From Ruminococcus sp. UBA4240 (GTDB taxonomy: Bacteria; Bacillota; Clostridia; Oscillospirales; Ruminococcaceae): a DNA stretch of 64,000 nucleotides. The notes under the pieces are model-generated. The model saw only the letters and a program-made list of their open reading frames with translations, was not told where the DNA came from and ran no database searches. Made by a program: the position numbers and the translations under genes. Of the stretch, positions 35,787 through 44,701 are shown piece by piece; the first letter of the stretch is position 1, and each line of letters starts with the position of its first letter. The DNA lies in assembly GCA_002395525.1 (NCBI GenBank), contig DGXE01000005.1:28317-92316 (forward strand), read 5' to 3'.

Positions 35787-36851
35787 TCACCCCCCGAGAA
35801 ATCCCGCTATCAGCGTGATGACAAGACCCACTGCAGCAAAAAGCGCTGCGGACCACATCAGCATTTTCAGCTTTGAAACGGGGTACTGCCCTGCCACCTT
35901 GCCTGTCTGGGCATTCATGGCAAATTCGTACACCTTGCCTGCGTATTTGTAGGTGAAAAACCACACGGGCATCATCATGTAGTGCCAGCGCACACCAAGC
36001 ATCCGTATCCGGTGATTTTTCTCCGTGACGGTCTCGTACATGGGGGGAATGTCCTCCCGGAGCCGCTTTACAGCCCCCGCCTCAATGCGGGTGCGTATGC
36101 GCCCTAAGACCTCCGCCTTGTCCACATCGTACTTGTCGCAGTAGAAGCCCGCCAGATAGGATATGTCAAAGTCCTTGAGCTCCCTGTAGTCAAAGGGCTC
36201 GATAGCATCCATTATGGTATCGTCTATCTTGCGGGAGCCGTCTGCGGGAACGCCGTTGTAGGACATCTGCGCCTCCCGTGTCAGGGAGAAGGTATCCACC
36301 CTTACGTGAGTGGTGTCCCCCCTGCGGGACTTGTGCGACCTTGTGGCGGTGTAGTCTGCGTATGCCTCCACATTGGCATCGGCAAGCCAGAAGGGCACAT
36401 ACAGCCCCGTCAGCTTCTCCATAGTGGACAGCTTTGTGAAATTCCCGGGGAGGAACCATTTCTTCCGGCAGTGCTCCTGAAACATAAGTACGGCGTTCTC
36501 CCTTGCCACCTTAAATGGGATGACCTTTTCCGGGCGGAATTCCCCGGAGAGCCTGCCCGTAAGGGTGACGGGATTGTGGCAGTAGTAGCAGAACGTAGCG
36601 GCAGTTGCATGGTCGGAGAAGATCTGGGCGCCGCAGCTGTTGCATATATACAGATCCGTATCCTGGGAAAAAGCCTCTCCCTGTGCTATCTCCTGTGCAT
36701 CGGGAGTCTGCCCTTCCGTCAGATGGGAGACCTCTTCCTCGGTAAAGTTGGAATCGCAGTATTCGCACACCAACAGCTGGCTCTCCGCCTCCCACTTCAG
36801 CTCACCGCCGCAGTTGGGGCACTTTAACGAATATGTTCCAGATGATGCCAT
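35787..36851 (-). CDS. Zinc-ribbon membrane protein (YdjG-like)
   Basis: 354 residues, started at 36851 behind GGGGGTG. Two zinc ribbons at the N-terminus (CPNCGG..CEYCDS, residues 11-33; CNSCGA..CYYCHN, about 71-93) are followed by a domain of unknown fold with conserved Trp/Tyr residues (HYMMMPVWFFTYKYAGKVYEFAMN) and a C-terminal hydrophobic hairpin (LMWSAALFAAVGLVITLIAGF). It matches the TFIIB-type zinc-ribbon partner of TPM and SPFH proteins. Only 4 bp separate it from the TPM gene. Confidence 0.82.
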   Translation of the reverse strand: MASSGTYSLKCPNCGGELKWEAESQLLVCEYCDSNFTEEEVSHLTEGQTPDAQEIAQGEAFSQDTDLYICNSCGAQIFSDHATAATFCYYCHNPVTLTGRLSGEFRPEKVIPFKVARENAVLMFQEHCRKKWFLPGNFTKLSTMEKLTGLYVPFWLADANVEAYADYTATRSHKSRRGDTTHVRVDTFSLTREAQMSYNGVPADGSRKIDDTIMDAIEPFDYRELKDFDISYLAGFYCDKYDVDKAEVLGRIRTRIEAGAVKRLREDIPPMYETVTEKNHRIRMLGVRWHYMMMPVWFFTYKYAGKVYEFAMNAQTGKVAGQYPVSKLKMLMWSAALFAAVGLVITLIAGFLGG

Positions 36852-36922
36852 AGCGCACCCCCTATCACTATACATTGATTACGGAGGGCAATGCCCTCCG
36901 TAGGTGTCATATGCGGTTTTAC

Positions 36923-38200
36923 TCAGGGCTTCTTGCTGCCGCAGTTGTTGCAGAAGTTACCGGTGTTCACCTGGCCGCAGGAGCAGGTCCAGGAGCCGTT
37001 GTCGGGCTTCTTGCTGCCGCAGTTGTTACAGAAGTTGCCGGTGTTCACCTGACCGCAGGAGCAGGTCCAGGAGCCTGCAGGAGCGGGCTTCTTGCTGCCG
37101 CAGTTATTGCAGAAGTTGCCTGTGTTCTGTGTGCCGCAGGAGCAGGTCCATGCGCCTGCTGCGGGTGCCTGCTGATTCATCTGCTGCTGCTGCATTTGCT
37201 GCTGCTGCATCTGCATCTGCATGGCATTTGTCTGGGAGGCGGTGTTCATAAAGCCGCCTGCCATGTTCATGCCCATGCCTACGCCCATGAATGCGTTGCC
37301 GGCGCCTGCTGTGTTGGAGCCTGCGGCATTGAGCCCCTCTGCGATGTTGGACTGTACATAGCCCTCACGGATGGTGGCATCGGACATCATAGCGCCCTTG
37401 TTGCGCATATTGATAAGTTCCTTGGACTCATCATCATAGCTGATGGATGCAATACCAACGGAGCATACCTCTATGCCCCTGAGCTCCGTCCAGTCCTCAT
37501 CAAGGGTCTTGGACATATACTTGGAGAGCTCTCTGGACTTGGAGGTTATCATGGAGACTCTCACGCCGTCTGCGGACATCTGGTTGATGGCAGACTGGAG
37601 GGCATCCATAAACTCATCGGTGAGCTGTTCGTTGAGGCTCTTTGCGGTGATGGAAGTTGTGCCCTTGGGGGCAAACTCCGCAAAGAACTTGAGGGGATCG
37701 GCAATCTTTATGGAATAGGTGCCGTGGGCTCTCAGGAACAGCTCCGCATTGTAGAAGTTATCGAAATACTGAACGGGATTGCGGGTGCCGAACTTTATGC
37801 CCTTGATCTCAGCGGTGTTGATGTAGTACACCATCTGCTTTGCGGAGGGCACGCCGCCGAACTGCAGACGCTTCCATGTATCCAGCAGGGAATCCTTGAA
37901 ATCGCCGTTGAACAGTGAGGGAGCAGATGAGTTGTTTACTGTGTAGTAGCCCTCCTCTGCGGAATAGTCAACGATCTTGCCGCCGTCGATGAGCAGCATG
38001 AGGGTATTGGGGTATACATGGATAACAGAGCCGTTGCTCACATAATCATCCGAACCCTTTGTGTTGGAGCCGCCCTTTCTTGCAGCAACGCCCTTGACGA
38101 GCAGAGTGCCGTCGCTCATATCCGCAGGCTCGATGACTTCCTTCCAGGAATCGGCCAGCGCGCCGCCTACCGAACCTACAGCAGCCTGAATAAGTCCCAT
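36923..38200 (-). CDS. SPFH-domain protein with three C-terminal zinc ribbons (YdjI-like)
   Basis: 425 residues. The N-terminal two thirds form an SPFH/virion-core-like domain (GSVIHVYPNTLMLLIDGGKIVDY, FLRAHGTYSIKIADPLKFF, IASISYDDES); a Gln/Met-rich linker follows (MQMQMQQQQMQQQQMNQQ), then three near-identical zinc ribbons of the form WTCSCG..NTGNFCNNCGSKKP. The DNA of the three ribbons is almost identical, which points to recent copy expansion or gene conversion. First gene of the ydj-like operon, with GGAGG 9 bases before the ATG. PspA, the usual partner, is not in the window. Confidence 0.88.
   Translation of the reverse strand: MGLIQAAVGSVGGALADSWKEVIEPADMSDGTLLVKGVAARKGGSNTKGSDDYVSNGSVIHVYPNTLMLLIDGGKIVDYSAEEGYYTVNNSSAPSLFNGDFKDSLLDTWKRLQFGGVPSAKQMVYYINTAEIKGIKFGTRNPVQYFDNFYNAELFLRAHGTYSIKIADPLKFFAEFAPKGTTSITAKSLNEQLTDEFMDALQSAINQMSADGVRVSMITSKSRELSKYMSKTLDEDWTELRGIEVCSVGIASISYDDESKELINMRNKGAMMSDATIREGYVQSNIAEGLNAAGSNTAGAGNAFMGVGMGMNMAGGFMNTASQTNAMQMQMQQQQMQQQQMNQQAPAAGAWTCSCGTQNTGNFCNNCGSKKPAPAGSWTCSCGQVNTGNFCNNCGSKKPDNGSWTCSCGQVNTGNFCNNCGSKKP
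36926..37160. repeat. Three near-identical zinc-ribbon coding repeats
   Basis: About 66-75 bp units, each encoding CSCG..CNNCGSKKP. The last two are almost the same at base level; the first has QNTGN instead of QVNTGN spacing. The number is likely variable between strains. Confidence 0.8.
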
Positions 38201-38251
38201 AATAATTACCTCCTGTTACAAGTACCTTCCGGTACGATTCATTACCCTAAC

Positions 38252-38280
38252 AGTATAACATATATTTCATTAAAAATCAA
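38252..38280 (-). promoter_or_regulatory. Promoter of the ydj-like operon
   Basis: Minus-strand TTGATT (38280-38275), a 17-base spacer and TATACT (38257-38252), about 50 bp before the start codon. Confidence 0.75.
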
Positions 38281-38367
38281 TAAAATACTGATTATATCTT
38301 GCATATGCATTACTTACAAAGTTATAATCGGGTTTTTGTGGATTGTAAATAAAGCCCTTTACAAAAG

Positions 38368-38391
38368 AATGCACCCCTTACAGGGTGCATT
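38368..38391 (-). terminator. Terminator of the HAD/ThDP/aldolase operon
   Basis: The stem AATGCACCC with GGGTGCATT, followed on the minus strand by CTTTTG, 9 bp after the HAD stop codon. Confidence 0.75.
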
Positions 38392-38399
38392 GTGAAGTG

Positions 38400-39065
38400 T
38401 CATTGAAGGGAGATCTCTTTTCCTCGTATATATGTCCCTATATCAGCAGGAGATGATGCAATACCGACACAATGGTATTCTGTCAGATCCATGCCGTCAA
38501 AATCCCCAAAACCGTAGGATACCGGCAGAAAGGCTATCCCTGCCTCCCTTGCGCCCTTTGCATCCCCCATAGTATCGCCTACCATCACGGTCTCTTCTGA
38601 TGCTGCGTTCATTTCGCCCATGCACAAAAGAATAATATCGGACTTTTTTAAATGTGCATTTGGATCAGCGCCATGTATCGGCCGGCAGTATTTATCAAAC
38701 CCAAAATGAGAAAGCACCTTTCTCGCAAGATCTTCTTTTTTGTTTGTTGCCACTGCCACTGCTATCCCATCATCTCTCAGCCTCTTACAAAGGGATAAGA
38801 TCCCTTCATAAGGCGCTGCATTGTACATAGCTCCCGAGCTGTAGCGCTCACGAAAAAGCTCCACCGCCCGCATGACCTCGTTCTCGTCATATCCGCATAC
38901 ATCAGCAAAGGATCTCTGCAGAGATGGTCCTATAAATGACAGCATCTGCTCATGGGAAAGGGGGGATGAACCCATTTTATCTACGGTATACTGTATAGAC
39001 TCAATGATACCCGCACTTGTGTCAAGAAGTGTCCCGTCCAGATCAAAGATAACATTCTTAATCAT
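38400..39065 (-). CDS. HAD-family phosphatase (phosphoglycolate phosphatase-like)
   Basis: 221 residues. HAD motif I is FDLDGTLLDTS (nucleophile Asp near residue 8), motif II is VAVATNKK, motif III is the Lys in the HLKKSD region, and motif IV is VMVGDTMGDAKGA. The alpha-helical cap is inserted after motif I, as in phosphoglycolate phosphatase. It lies 3 bp downstream of the ThDP-enzyme gene, so it probably dephosphorylates a product or precursor of that pathway; the substrate is unknown. Confidence 0.88.
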   Translation of the reverse strand: MIKNVIFDLDGTLLDTSAGIIESIQYTVDKMGSSPLSHEQMLSFIGPSLQRSFADVCGYDENEVMRAVELFRERYSSGAMYNAAPYEGILSLCKRLRDDGIAVAVATNKKEDLARKVLSHFGFDKYCRPIHGADPNAHLKKSDIILLCMGEMNAASEETVMVGDTMGDAKGAREAGIAFLPVSYGFGDFDGMDLTEYHCVGIASSPADIGTYIRGKEISLQ

Positions 39066-39068
39066 GCA

Positions 39069-40871
39069 TCAATGCCTCTCATACATAGGTATCAGCATAT
39101 TTTCCTCCATCTCCTCATCGGGGATAGGGGGATTCATATATTCCAAAGGCAGGGATTCCATCTGTCCGTCAGAGCGCTTGTATGATACCTGCTTCGGTCT
39201 GGCAGTGAGCTCTATTGGAGTCATTACACTGCATACCACGGGGCCGTCATATGCAAGCACCTCGTCCACCCTGTTATACAGCTCGTCCATATCCCTGATA
39301 GTGACAGTCTTGATGCCATATGCCTCTGCTATTCGGGAAACATCGGGCAGAGTCAACCCCGATTCCTCATTGCAGGCTACAAAATGCCTGTTGAATATAT
39401 TCGTCTGGGTAGCCTGTATCGCTCCATATCCGTGGTTTGAAAGGACGAATATCTTTATGGGGAGCTGCAGCCGTCTTATAGTCTCAAGCTCCTGGATATT
39501 CATGGCAAAACCGCCGTCGCCGTTTACACTGACTGTCCTTCTCCTGCCCCCCGCAAGGCAGGCACCTATGGTAGAGGGAAGGCCGTATCCCATGGAGGCA
39601 AGACCTTTTGTGCAGAATACCCTCTGCCCTTTTTTGACCTTGAACCCCTGCATGGATATGTCTATACAGCTGCCTGAACTGCCGGAAACATATATATCAT
39701 CTCCGGTGAGCCTGTCGGAAATGGCTTCAATAAGGCAGTATGTGTTTACAGCACCCTTTTCCTCCCTGTATTCCGGAAGGATAAGAGGGTACTTTTCCTT
39801 CATCCGCTGCGCATAGTCAAACCAATCTGTGCGCTTTTTCCTGAGGACCATGTCACTGTGCTTCAGCACAGCCCTTATGAATGTGCCCGCATCCGCGCAG
39901 ACGATCATATCAGGCCGCACATTCGTCTTCTGCAGCTCATTCCGGTCAATATCCACCTGTACCTTGTATGCGCCCCTTGCAAAGCCGTTGAAATTATAGC
40001 CGGTCTGGAGAAGGTTCAGCCGTGCGCCTACGGACAGGAAAAGATCTGAGTTCTGCTGGATGAAATTGGCATAGCGATGGCCAAGTCCCCCCGGCCGCCC
40101 GAAATACATGGGGTCATCCTCTGTCATAAGGTCGATGCCGTTCCATGTTGTAAGAACAGGGATGCCCAGCAGCTTTACAAGCTCATGGAATTCAGAGACA
40201 GCGCCGGACAGGCGTATCCCGTTCCCGGCAAGCATTACGGGGCGTTCGGAGCTGTTAAGGCGGTCTATGAACTCCACAGCCTTCTTCTCAATGAACACTT
40301 CGTCCTCAGGTATCTCAAAGGGAGTATAACCCATCAGACTGTCCTCATTGACCTGAGCCGCCTGAACATCAAGGGGTACATCCAGCCACACCGGGCCCTT
40401 GCGCCCGTGTGTTGCCTCATACAAAGCCCTTTCCACATGGTATCTCACCATATTGGGATCATCAACAACGGCGGCATACTTTGTCATGGGTCTTACTACG
40501 GATATGATGTCAAGCTCCTGCATACCCTGCTGTCTGATGCCTTGCCCGTTTATCATATCCAGCCGCTTGACCTGCCCGGAAACCACAAACATGGGTGTGG
40601 ATTCAAGGTATGCCCCTGCCACCCCGGTGAGAGCATTCGTCCCGCCGGGGCCTGTGGTCACCATCAGGAGACCTATCCTGTCATTCACCCTTGCATAGCT
40701 TTCAGCGGCTATGGCTGCCCCCTGTTCGTGCTGACAGCATACATACTCAAGCACTTTGCTCTTCCCGAGGGAGTCATTCAGGTGCATGGCTCCGCCGCCC
40801 GGAAGCATGAACATATGCTTTGCGCCTGTCTCCTCAAGCCTTTTGATTATGTAATCCGATACCTTTATCAT
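39069..40871 (-). CDS. Thiamine-diphosphate-dependent enzyme (acetolactate synthase-like)
   Basis: 600 residues. The N-terminal PYR domain has the activating Glu in CCQHEQGAAIAAESYAR; the FAD/DHS-like middle domain follows; the C-terminal PP domain has the ThDP-binding GDGGFAMNIQELETI with NHGYGAI. It resembles the acetolactate-synthase-like proteins of surface-polysaccharide clusters more than the branched-chain amino acid enzyme, and no small subunit gene is next to it. It is between a DRE-TIM aldolase and a HAD phosphatase gene, which suggests a C-C bond-forming step followed by dephosphorylation. Confidence 0.85.
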   Translation of the reverse strand: MIKVSDYIIKRLEETGAKHMFMLPGGGAMHLNDSLGKSKVLEYVCCQHEQGAAIAAESYARVNDRIGLLMVTTGPGGTNALTGVAGAYLESTPMFVVSGQVKRLDMINGQGIRQQGMQELDIISVVRPMTKYAAVVDDPNMVRYHVERALYEATHGRKGPVWLDVPLDVQAAQVNEDSLMGYTPFEIPEDEVFIEKKAVEFIDRLNSSERPVMLAGNGIRLSGAVSEFHELVKLLGIPVLTTWNGIDLMTEDDPMYFGRPGGLGHRYANFIQQNSDLFLSVGARLNLLQTGYNFNGFARGAYKVQVDIDRNELQKTNVRPDMIVCADAGTFIRAVLKHSDMVLRKKRTDWFDYAQRMKEKYPLILPEYREEKGAVNTYCLIEAISDRLTGDDIYVSGSSGSCIDISMQGFKVKKGQRVFCTKGLASMGYGLPSTIGACLAGGRRRTVSVNGDGGFAMNIQELETIRRLQLPIKIFVLSNHGYGAIQATQTNIFNRHFVACNEESGLTLPDVSRIAEAYGIKTVTIRDMDELYNRVDEVLAYDGPVVCSVMTPIELTARPKQVSYKRSDGQMESLPLEYMNPPIPDEEMEENMLIPMYERH

Positions 40872-40889
40872 CCTGTGACCTTCCTTGAC

Positions 40890-42497
40890 CTATCTGTTAA
40901 AAAGGCTGTCCGTCAGAAATTCTATCTCACGGCAATGCACCGCATTCGCCTTATAGTCAGCAAACATTTCGGTTATCTCCGCATTCAGTTCATCCCATTT
41001 GTTGTCCGGATTCAAGGACGGCAGATGAGGATCAGCATAGCTTTCGTTGTACCGTGTCCTGAATCCGTCAAAGCCCGCTATGCTGACCCTGCCGATACCC
41101 AGATAGTCCATAAGCCTAAGGGCACATATCACAGCGTTGTCAAAATGAGGCCAGCCCTGCCTTACCGCATGGTCATACGCCACCACCAGCTCCTTGCTGT
41201 TCCCGTCTGTGCTGATATTGGAAAGGACTATCCTCTTCACACTGTCAAAGCCCGGCACAGTCTCCCTGGCATAGTCATACCGTGCTGCATTGACAAACAG
41301 CACATAGTCGTAGTCATAACCGGGGAGGATAGCATTAACACCTATTACTGCAGCATTTCTGTCCTTTATCAGCTCCCTGATCCTTTCCTGTTCATCAAGG
41401 GAACTCTTTCCGGGTGCCACAAGAACTATCTCCCTGCCCCTCAGACTGTCTGCAAGCTCACTTATCGCAGCTGTGTCATCCACATTGCGGCTCACGATAT
41501 TCAGATACTTCTTTTCAAGCAGATCATAGTCATACTTGCGCCTGTCGGACTGATCCATGGAATTGATGATATTGCGCATATCCTTTGCACTTGTGCGGTG
41601 ATTGTTGAGAAGATATGCGATATTGTTCACATGGCACTGATACATACCCGCAATAAAATACGGTGTGGAATAGCCCCAGCGGTAATTCTCCTGATAATAG
41701 CCCATGTAAACATCTATGGCATCCATGACAGCATCAAGATCATAGTGACATCCGCATTTGCGGTCAAGATAGCTGACAACAAGCTCTGTTGTGGCATTTC
41801 CTGCACCTCTGCCCATTCCGCAAAGAGTGGAATCTACCATGATATCACGGGGTCTGTCCTTGAAAAAGCTGATAAACCGGATAGCCAGCGCAAATGCAAG
41901 CTGCTGGTTGTTATGGGCATGGAACCCTATCTGTATATCAGGATCCAGATGCTTGTCCAGTATGGTGATTATACGTTCAAGATCCTCTTCAAACATGGCG
42001 CCGAAGGTATCCACCACAGAAAGCGCCACCGGCTTCACCCGGTTTGCCTCTTCTGCAAGGGCGATAAGGTCATCTTCGCTGTAGGCAAGGGTATTGGCAG
42101 CCTGAAAGAGGACACGGTATCCCTTCTCCTTTATCTGCCTGCCCACTTCCATTCCTTCCCTGTGTTTGCCGTGGGGGAATACCACTCGGACAGCATCAAT
42201 GGATCTCCCGTCACACGGTGGAAGGGTGTCAAGATCATATCTGTCCCAGTCTATCATAACGGCGTATGTAACATTGTCCTTTTTTGAAGCAAGGTAGGGG
42301 ATAACATCATCAGGCACATGAAAGAAGGAACTGCCTTCCTTATGCGGACTGTTTTTCAGCCAGCCGCACTCTATTATCTCTGCGCCCACATCCTGCAATT
42401 TGGATATGATCCCTCGGATGGCATTGTCTCCGAACTGCGAATCAACGATATAAGCCCCGTCCCTCAAAGTACAGTCAAGCAAAGCGATATTTCCCAT
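40890..42497 (-). CDS. DRE-TIM aldolase/HMG-CoA lyase-like protein with C-terminal extension
   Basis: 535 residues from the ATG at 42497 (AGGAGG upstream). The N-terminal HMGL-like barrel begins ALLDCTLRDGAYI (the TLRDG motif), has GWLKNS, VVDTFGAMFEED and the metal-binding GFHAHNNQQLAFA, and CGMGRGAGNATTEL. The C-terminal 230 residues form a separate domain (EIVLVAPGKSSLDEQERIRELI.., VSIAGFDGF) resembling DUF115-like sugar- or nucleotide-binding folds. Two-domain aldolases of this kind occur in glycan clusters. It is the first gene of an apparently three-gene operon. Confidence 0.82.
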   Translation of the reverse strand: MGNIALLDCTLRDGAYIVDSQFGDNAIRGIISKLQDVGAEIIECGWLKNSPHKEGSSFFHVPDDVIPYLASKKDNVTYAVMIDWDRYDLDTLPPCDGRSIDAVRVVFPHGKHREGMEVGRQIKEKGYRVLFQAANTLAYSEDDLIALAEEANRVKPVALSVVDTFGAMFEEDLERIITILDKHLDPDIQIGFHAHNNQQLAFALAIRFISFFKDRPRDIMVDSTLCGMGRGAGNATTELVVSYLDRKCGCHYDLDAVMDAIDVYMGYYQENYRWGYSTPYFIAGMYQCHVNNIAYLLNNHRTSAKDMRNIINSMDQSDRRKYDYDLLEKKYLNIVSRNVDDTAAISELADSLRGREIVLVAPGKSSLDEQERIRELIKDRNAAVIGVNAILPGYDYDYVLFVNAARYDYARETVPGFDSVKRIVLSNISTDGNSKELVVAYDHAVRQGWPHFDNAVICALRLMDYLGIGRVSIAGFDGFRTRYNESYADPHLPSLNPDNKWDELNAEITEMFADYKANAVHCREIEFLTDSLFNR

Positions 42498-42528
42498 CAT
42501 AGACCTCCTGATCCTTTTATATACCAAA

Positions 42529-42553
42529 GCTCTGCTTTTTCAACAAGCAGAGC
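42529..42553 (-). terminator. Terminator of the GGDEF gene
   Basis: The stem GCTCTGCTT with AAGCAGAGC and TTTGG after it on the minus strand, 10 bp past the GGDEF stop codon and just upstream of the aldolase start. Confidence 0.75.
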
Positions 42554-42562
42554 CCTGAACAC

Positions 42563-43660
42563 TCACCCCGAATACACGACCCTGTTCCTGCCGGCGTGCT
42601 TGCCGGCGTAGAGCCTGTTGTCCGCAAGGCCCAGCAGCTCCTCCGGGGTGGCGCACTCGGTTATCTCCGCAACGCCCATGGTGATGGTGATGCCGATGGT
42701 GTCCTTGCCTACAACGAACTGGGCACGCTCCACCTTGCGGCGTATGCGGTCTGCCAGACGGTATGCCGCTTCAAGGTTTGAGCCGTTTGCAAGGATGAGT
42801 ATCTCCTCACCGCCCCAGCGGCATACGATATCCGTTTCACGGGTGTTTTCCCTGATTATGTTTGCAATGCCCTTGAGTATCACATCTCCCGCATCATGGC
42901 CGTAGGTGTCGTTTACGTTCTTGAAGTGGTCTATGTCGCACATGATATAGGAGAAGGACTCCCCGGAGGCATCCGCCTCCTCTATGAAGCTGTCCATGCT
43001 GCGGCGGTTGAAAAGCCCCGTCAGCTTGTCCACACCCGCCTCGTAGTCAAGGGTGTTCCGCTCATTCTCCAGCATATTCTGCTTTTCCTGCTGATCCCTG
43101 AGAAATATCATGGAGAACACGGTTATTACCGAGAACATACACAGGGAATTCACCGTGTGGAAGGCAAGCGCCGCATAAACGGGTGTCTCATACATGGGCT
43201 CCACGAACGCCGACAGCAGATACGCTCCCGTATATGCCAGAAACGACGTGGTGCCCACTGCCATTATCTCCCGTGCCCCGTCATTCCTCTCCTCACGGGA
43301 AAAGCTGAGAAAGAATATTATAGGCGTTATCGCCACGATATAGAGCTGCGACCCGTATCCCCAGCCCACCGTCAGCACAGTTACCACCGTGCATACGAGT
43401 ATCTCCGCATATGTGATGTAGTATATGGTGTGGAGATTTTTCCCGGTGACAAAGGCATGGCAGAGAATATACAGCACAGTGCTGGCTGCATTGAAATATG
43501 CCGCCTGGGACACTCCCAGCAGCGCAAACCCCACTGTTGACAGCAGATGTATCAGCGCACAGATTATGAGCAGCAGGGAATACTGCTGTACCTCATCTAT
43601 CTGACTGCCGCTGCGCAGCCTGCCAAGGGTGTCCTTCACCTCGGCAGCAAATCTCAGCAT
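42563..43660 (-). CDS. Membrane-bound diguanylate cyclase
   Basis: 365 residues. Six predicted membrane helices (residues 28-195) are followed by a coiled linker and a GGDEF domain. The active site is GGEEI, and five residues before it lies RETD, an RxxD inhibitory I-site for product feedback. It makes cyclic di-GMP from two GTP. The membrane part has no recognised sensor motif. No PilZ or EAL protein is in the window. It lies downstream of cdd on the same strand. Confidence 0.92.
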   Translation of the reverse strand: MLRFAAEVKDTLGRLRSGSQIDEVQQYSLLLIICALIHLLSTVGFALLGVSQAAYFNAASTVLYILCHAFVTGKNLHTIYYITYAEILVCTVVTVLTVGWGYGSQLYIVAITPIIFFLSFSREERNDGAREIMAVGTTSFLAYTGAYLLSAFVEPMYETPVYAALAFHTVNSLCMFSVITVFSMIFLRDQQEKQNMLENERNTLDYEAGVDKLTGLFNRRSMDSFIEEADASGESFSYIMCDIDHFKNVNDTYGHDAGDVILKGIANIIRENTRETDIVCRWGGEEILILANGSNLEAAYRLADRIRRKVERAQFVVGKDTIGITITMGVAEITECATPEELLGLADNRLYAGKHAGRNRVVYSG

Positions 43661-43698
43661 ATCTATCCCCCCTCGATCTAAGTCCTATCCCGTCCGCA

Positions 43699-44082
43699 TC
43701 AGCGCCCGTCCATGGAAAAGGCTGCGGGCAGCAGATCCGACAGGCGCAGTACCACCGGTTCTCCGCCCTCGTTCTCCATTATTACATCCATGTCCCCGAA
43801 TTCCGTCAAAAACTGCCGGCATATGCCGCAGGGCGTACACAAGGGCGTATCTGCGGAAATGGCTATGGCAAGAAAATCCCTCTCCCCTGCGGATACAGCC
43901 TTGACACACGCTGTTCTTTCGGCGCAGATGCACCCCCCGTAGGAGGCGTTCTCCACATTGCACCCTGTGTAGACAGCGCCCTTTGCCAGCAGCGCCGCCC
44001 CCACATGAAAGCCGGAGTAGGGGGCATAGGCATTGGCCTTTGCCTCCCTTGCCGCCTCCAGAAGTGCTGTGTAGTCATTCAT
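43699..44082 (-). CDS. cdd: Cytidine deaminase
   Basis: 127 residues. The zinc-dependent motif is complete: CNVENASYGGCICAERTA with the catalytic Glu, and PCGICRQFL with the two zinc cysteines. It deaminates cytidine and deoxycytidine for pyrimidine salvage and sits 6 bp after ppa. Together with upp, found in the same minus-strand run, it covers a salvage route. Confidence 0.95.
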   Translation of the reverse strand: MNDYTALLEAAREAKANAYAPYSGFHVGAALLAKGAVYTGCNVENASYGGCICAERTACVKAVSAGERDFLAIAISADTPLCTPCGICRQFLTEFGDMDVIMENEGGEPVVLRLSDLLPAAFSMDGR

Positions 44083-44088
44083 GGCGCA

Positions 44089-44628
44089 TCACTTCCTGGC
44101 TCTGCAGAAGTTCTCCACATAGCTGTTAATAGAGTCCTCTATTATCTGAAGGGCGGTCTCCTTGCCGCTTACCGCATCAACAGCTGTTTCCTTGCCCTCA
44201 AGCTGCTTGTACACCTTGAAAAAGTGGGTCATCTCGTCAAAGCGGTGGGCGGGAACGTCCTTTATGTCCTTGAAGGTATTGTAGGTTGGATCCTCAAAGG
44301 GTATGGCGATTATCTTGTCATCCCTTGAATTGTCATCCACCATGGATATGACCCCTATGGGATAGCAGTGTACCAGCGCCATGGGCTGTATGGGCTCGGA
44401 GCACATCACCAGCACGTCAAGAGGGTCGCCGTCCTCTGCGTAGGTGCGGGGGATAAAGCCGTAGTTGGCAGGGTAATGGGTGGAGGTGTACAGCACCCTG
44501 TCCAGCTTCAGCAGGCCTGTGGCCTTGTCCAGCTCATACTTCATCTTGCTGTACCTGGGTATCTCGATTATTGCGTAGAAGTCTTCCTTTGTTATCCTGT
44601 CCGGATCTATATCGTGCCAGATATTCAT
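44089..44628 (-). CDS. ppa: Inorganic pyrophosphatase (family I)
   Basis: 179 residues. The signature EDGDPLDVLV is intact, as are the KYELDK and YPANYGFIPRT segments and DDKIIAIP. A soluble metal-dependent enzyme that hydrolyses pyrophosphate and pulls biosynthetic reactions forward. GGGGAGAAG precedes the ATG by 4 bases. Confidence 0.95.
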   Translation of the reverse strand: MNIWHDIDPDRITKEDFYAIIEIPRYSKMKYELDKATGLLKLDRVLYTSTHYPANYGFIPRTYAEDGDPLDVLVMCSEPIQPMALVHCYPIGVISMVDDNSRDDKIIAIPFEDPTYNTFKDIKDVPAHRFDEMTHFFKVYKQLEGKETAVDAVSGKETALQIIEDSINSYVENFCRARK

Positions 44629-44701
44629 ATTCTTCTCCCCTTTATGATGATGTGAACGTCAGAACAGAACATTCACTGCAATGATTTGTCGTCTGAAAAG
44701 C

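Noticed and set aside
39069..40871. Acetolactate synthase large subunit for branched-chain amino acids
   Set aside because: No small subunit or other ilv genes nearby and the neighbours are an aldolase and a phosphatase, so the biosynthetic ilvB call is not supported.
40077..42287. A 736-codon plus-strand open frame opposite the ThDP and aldolase genes
   Set aside because: It crosses two well-defined genes on the other strand, has a His/Cys-rich composition typical of antisense frames and no recognisable domain.
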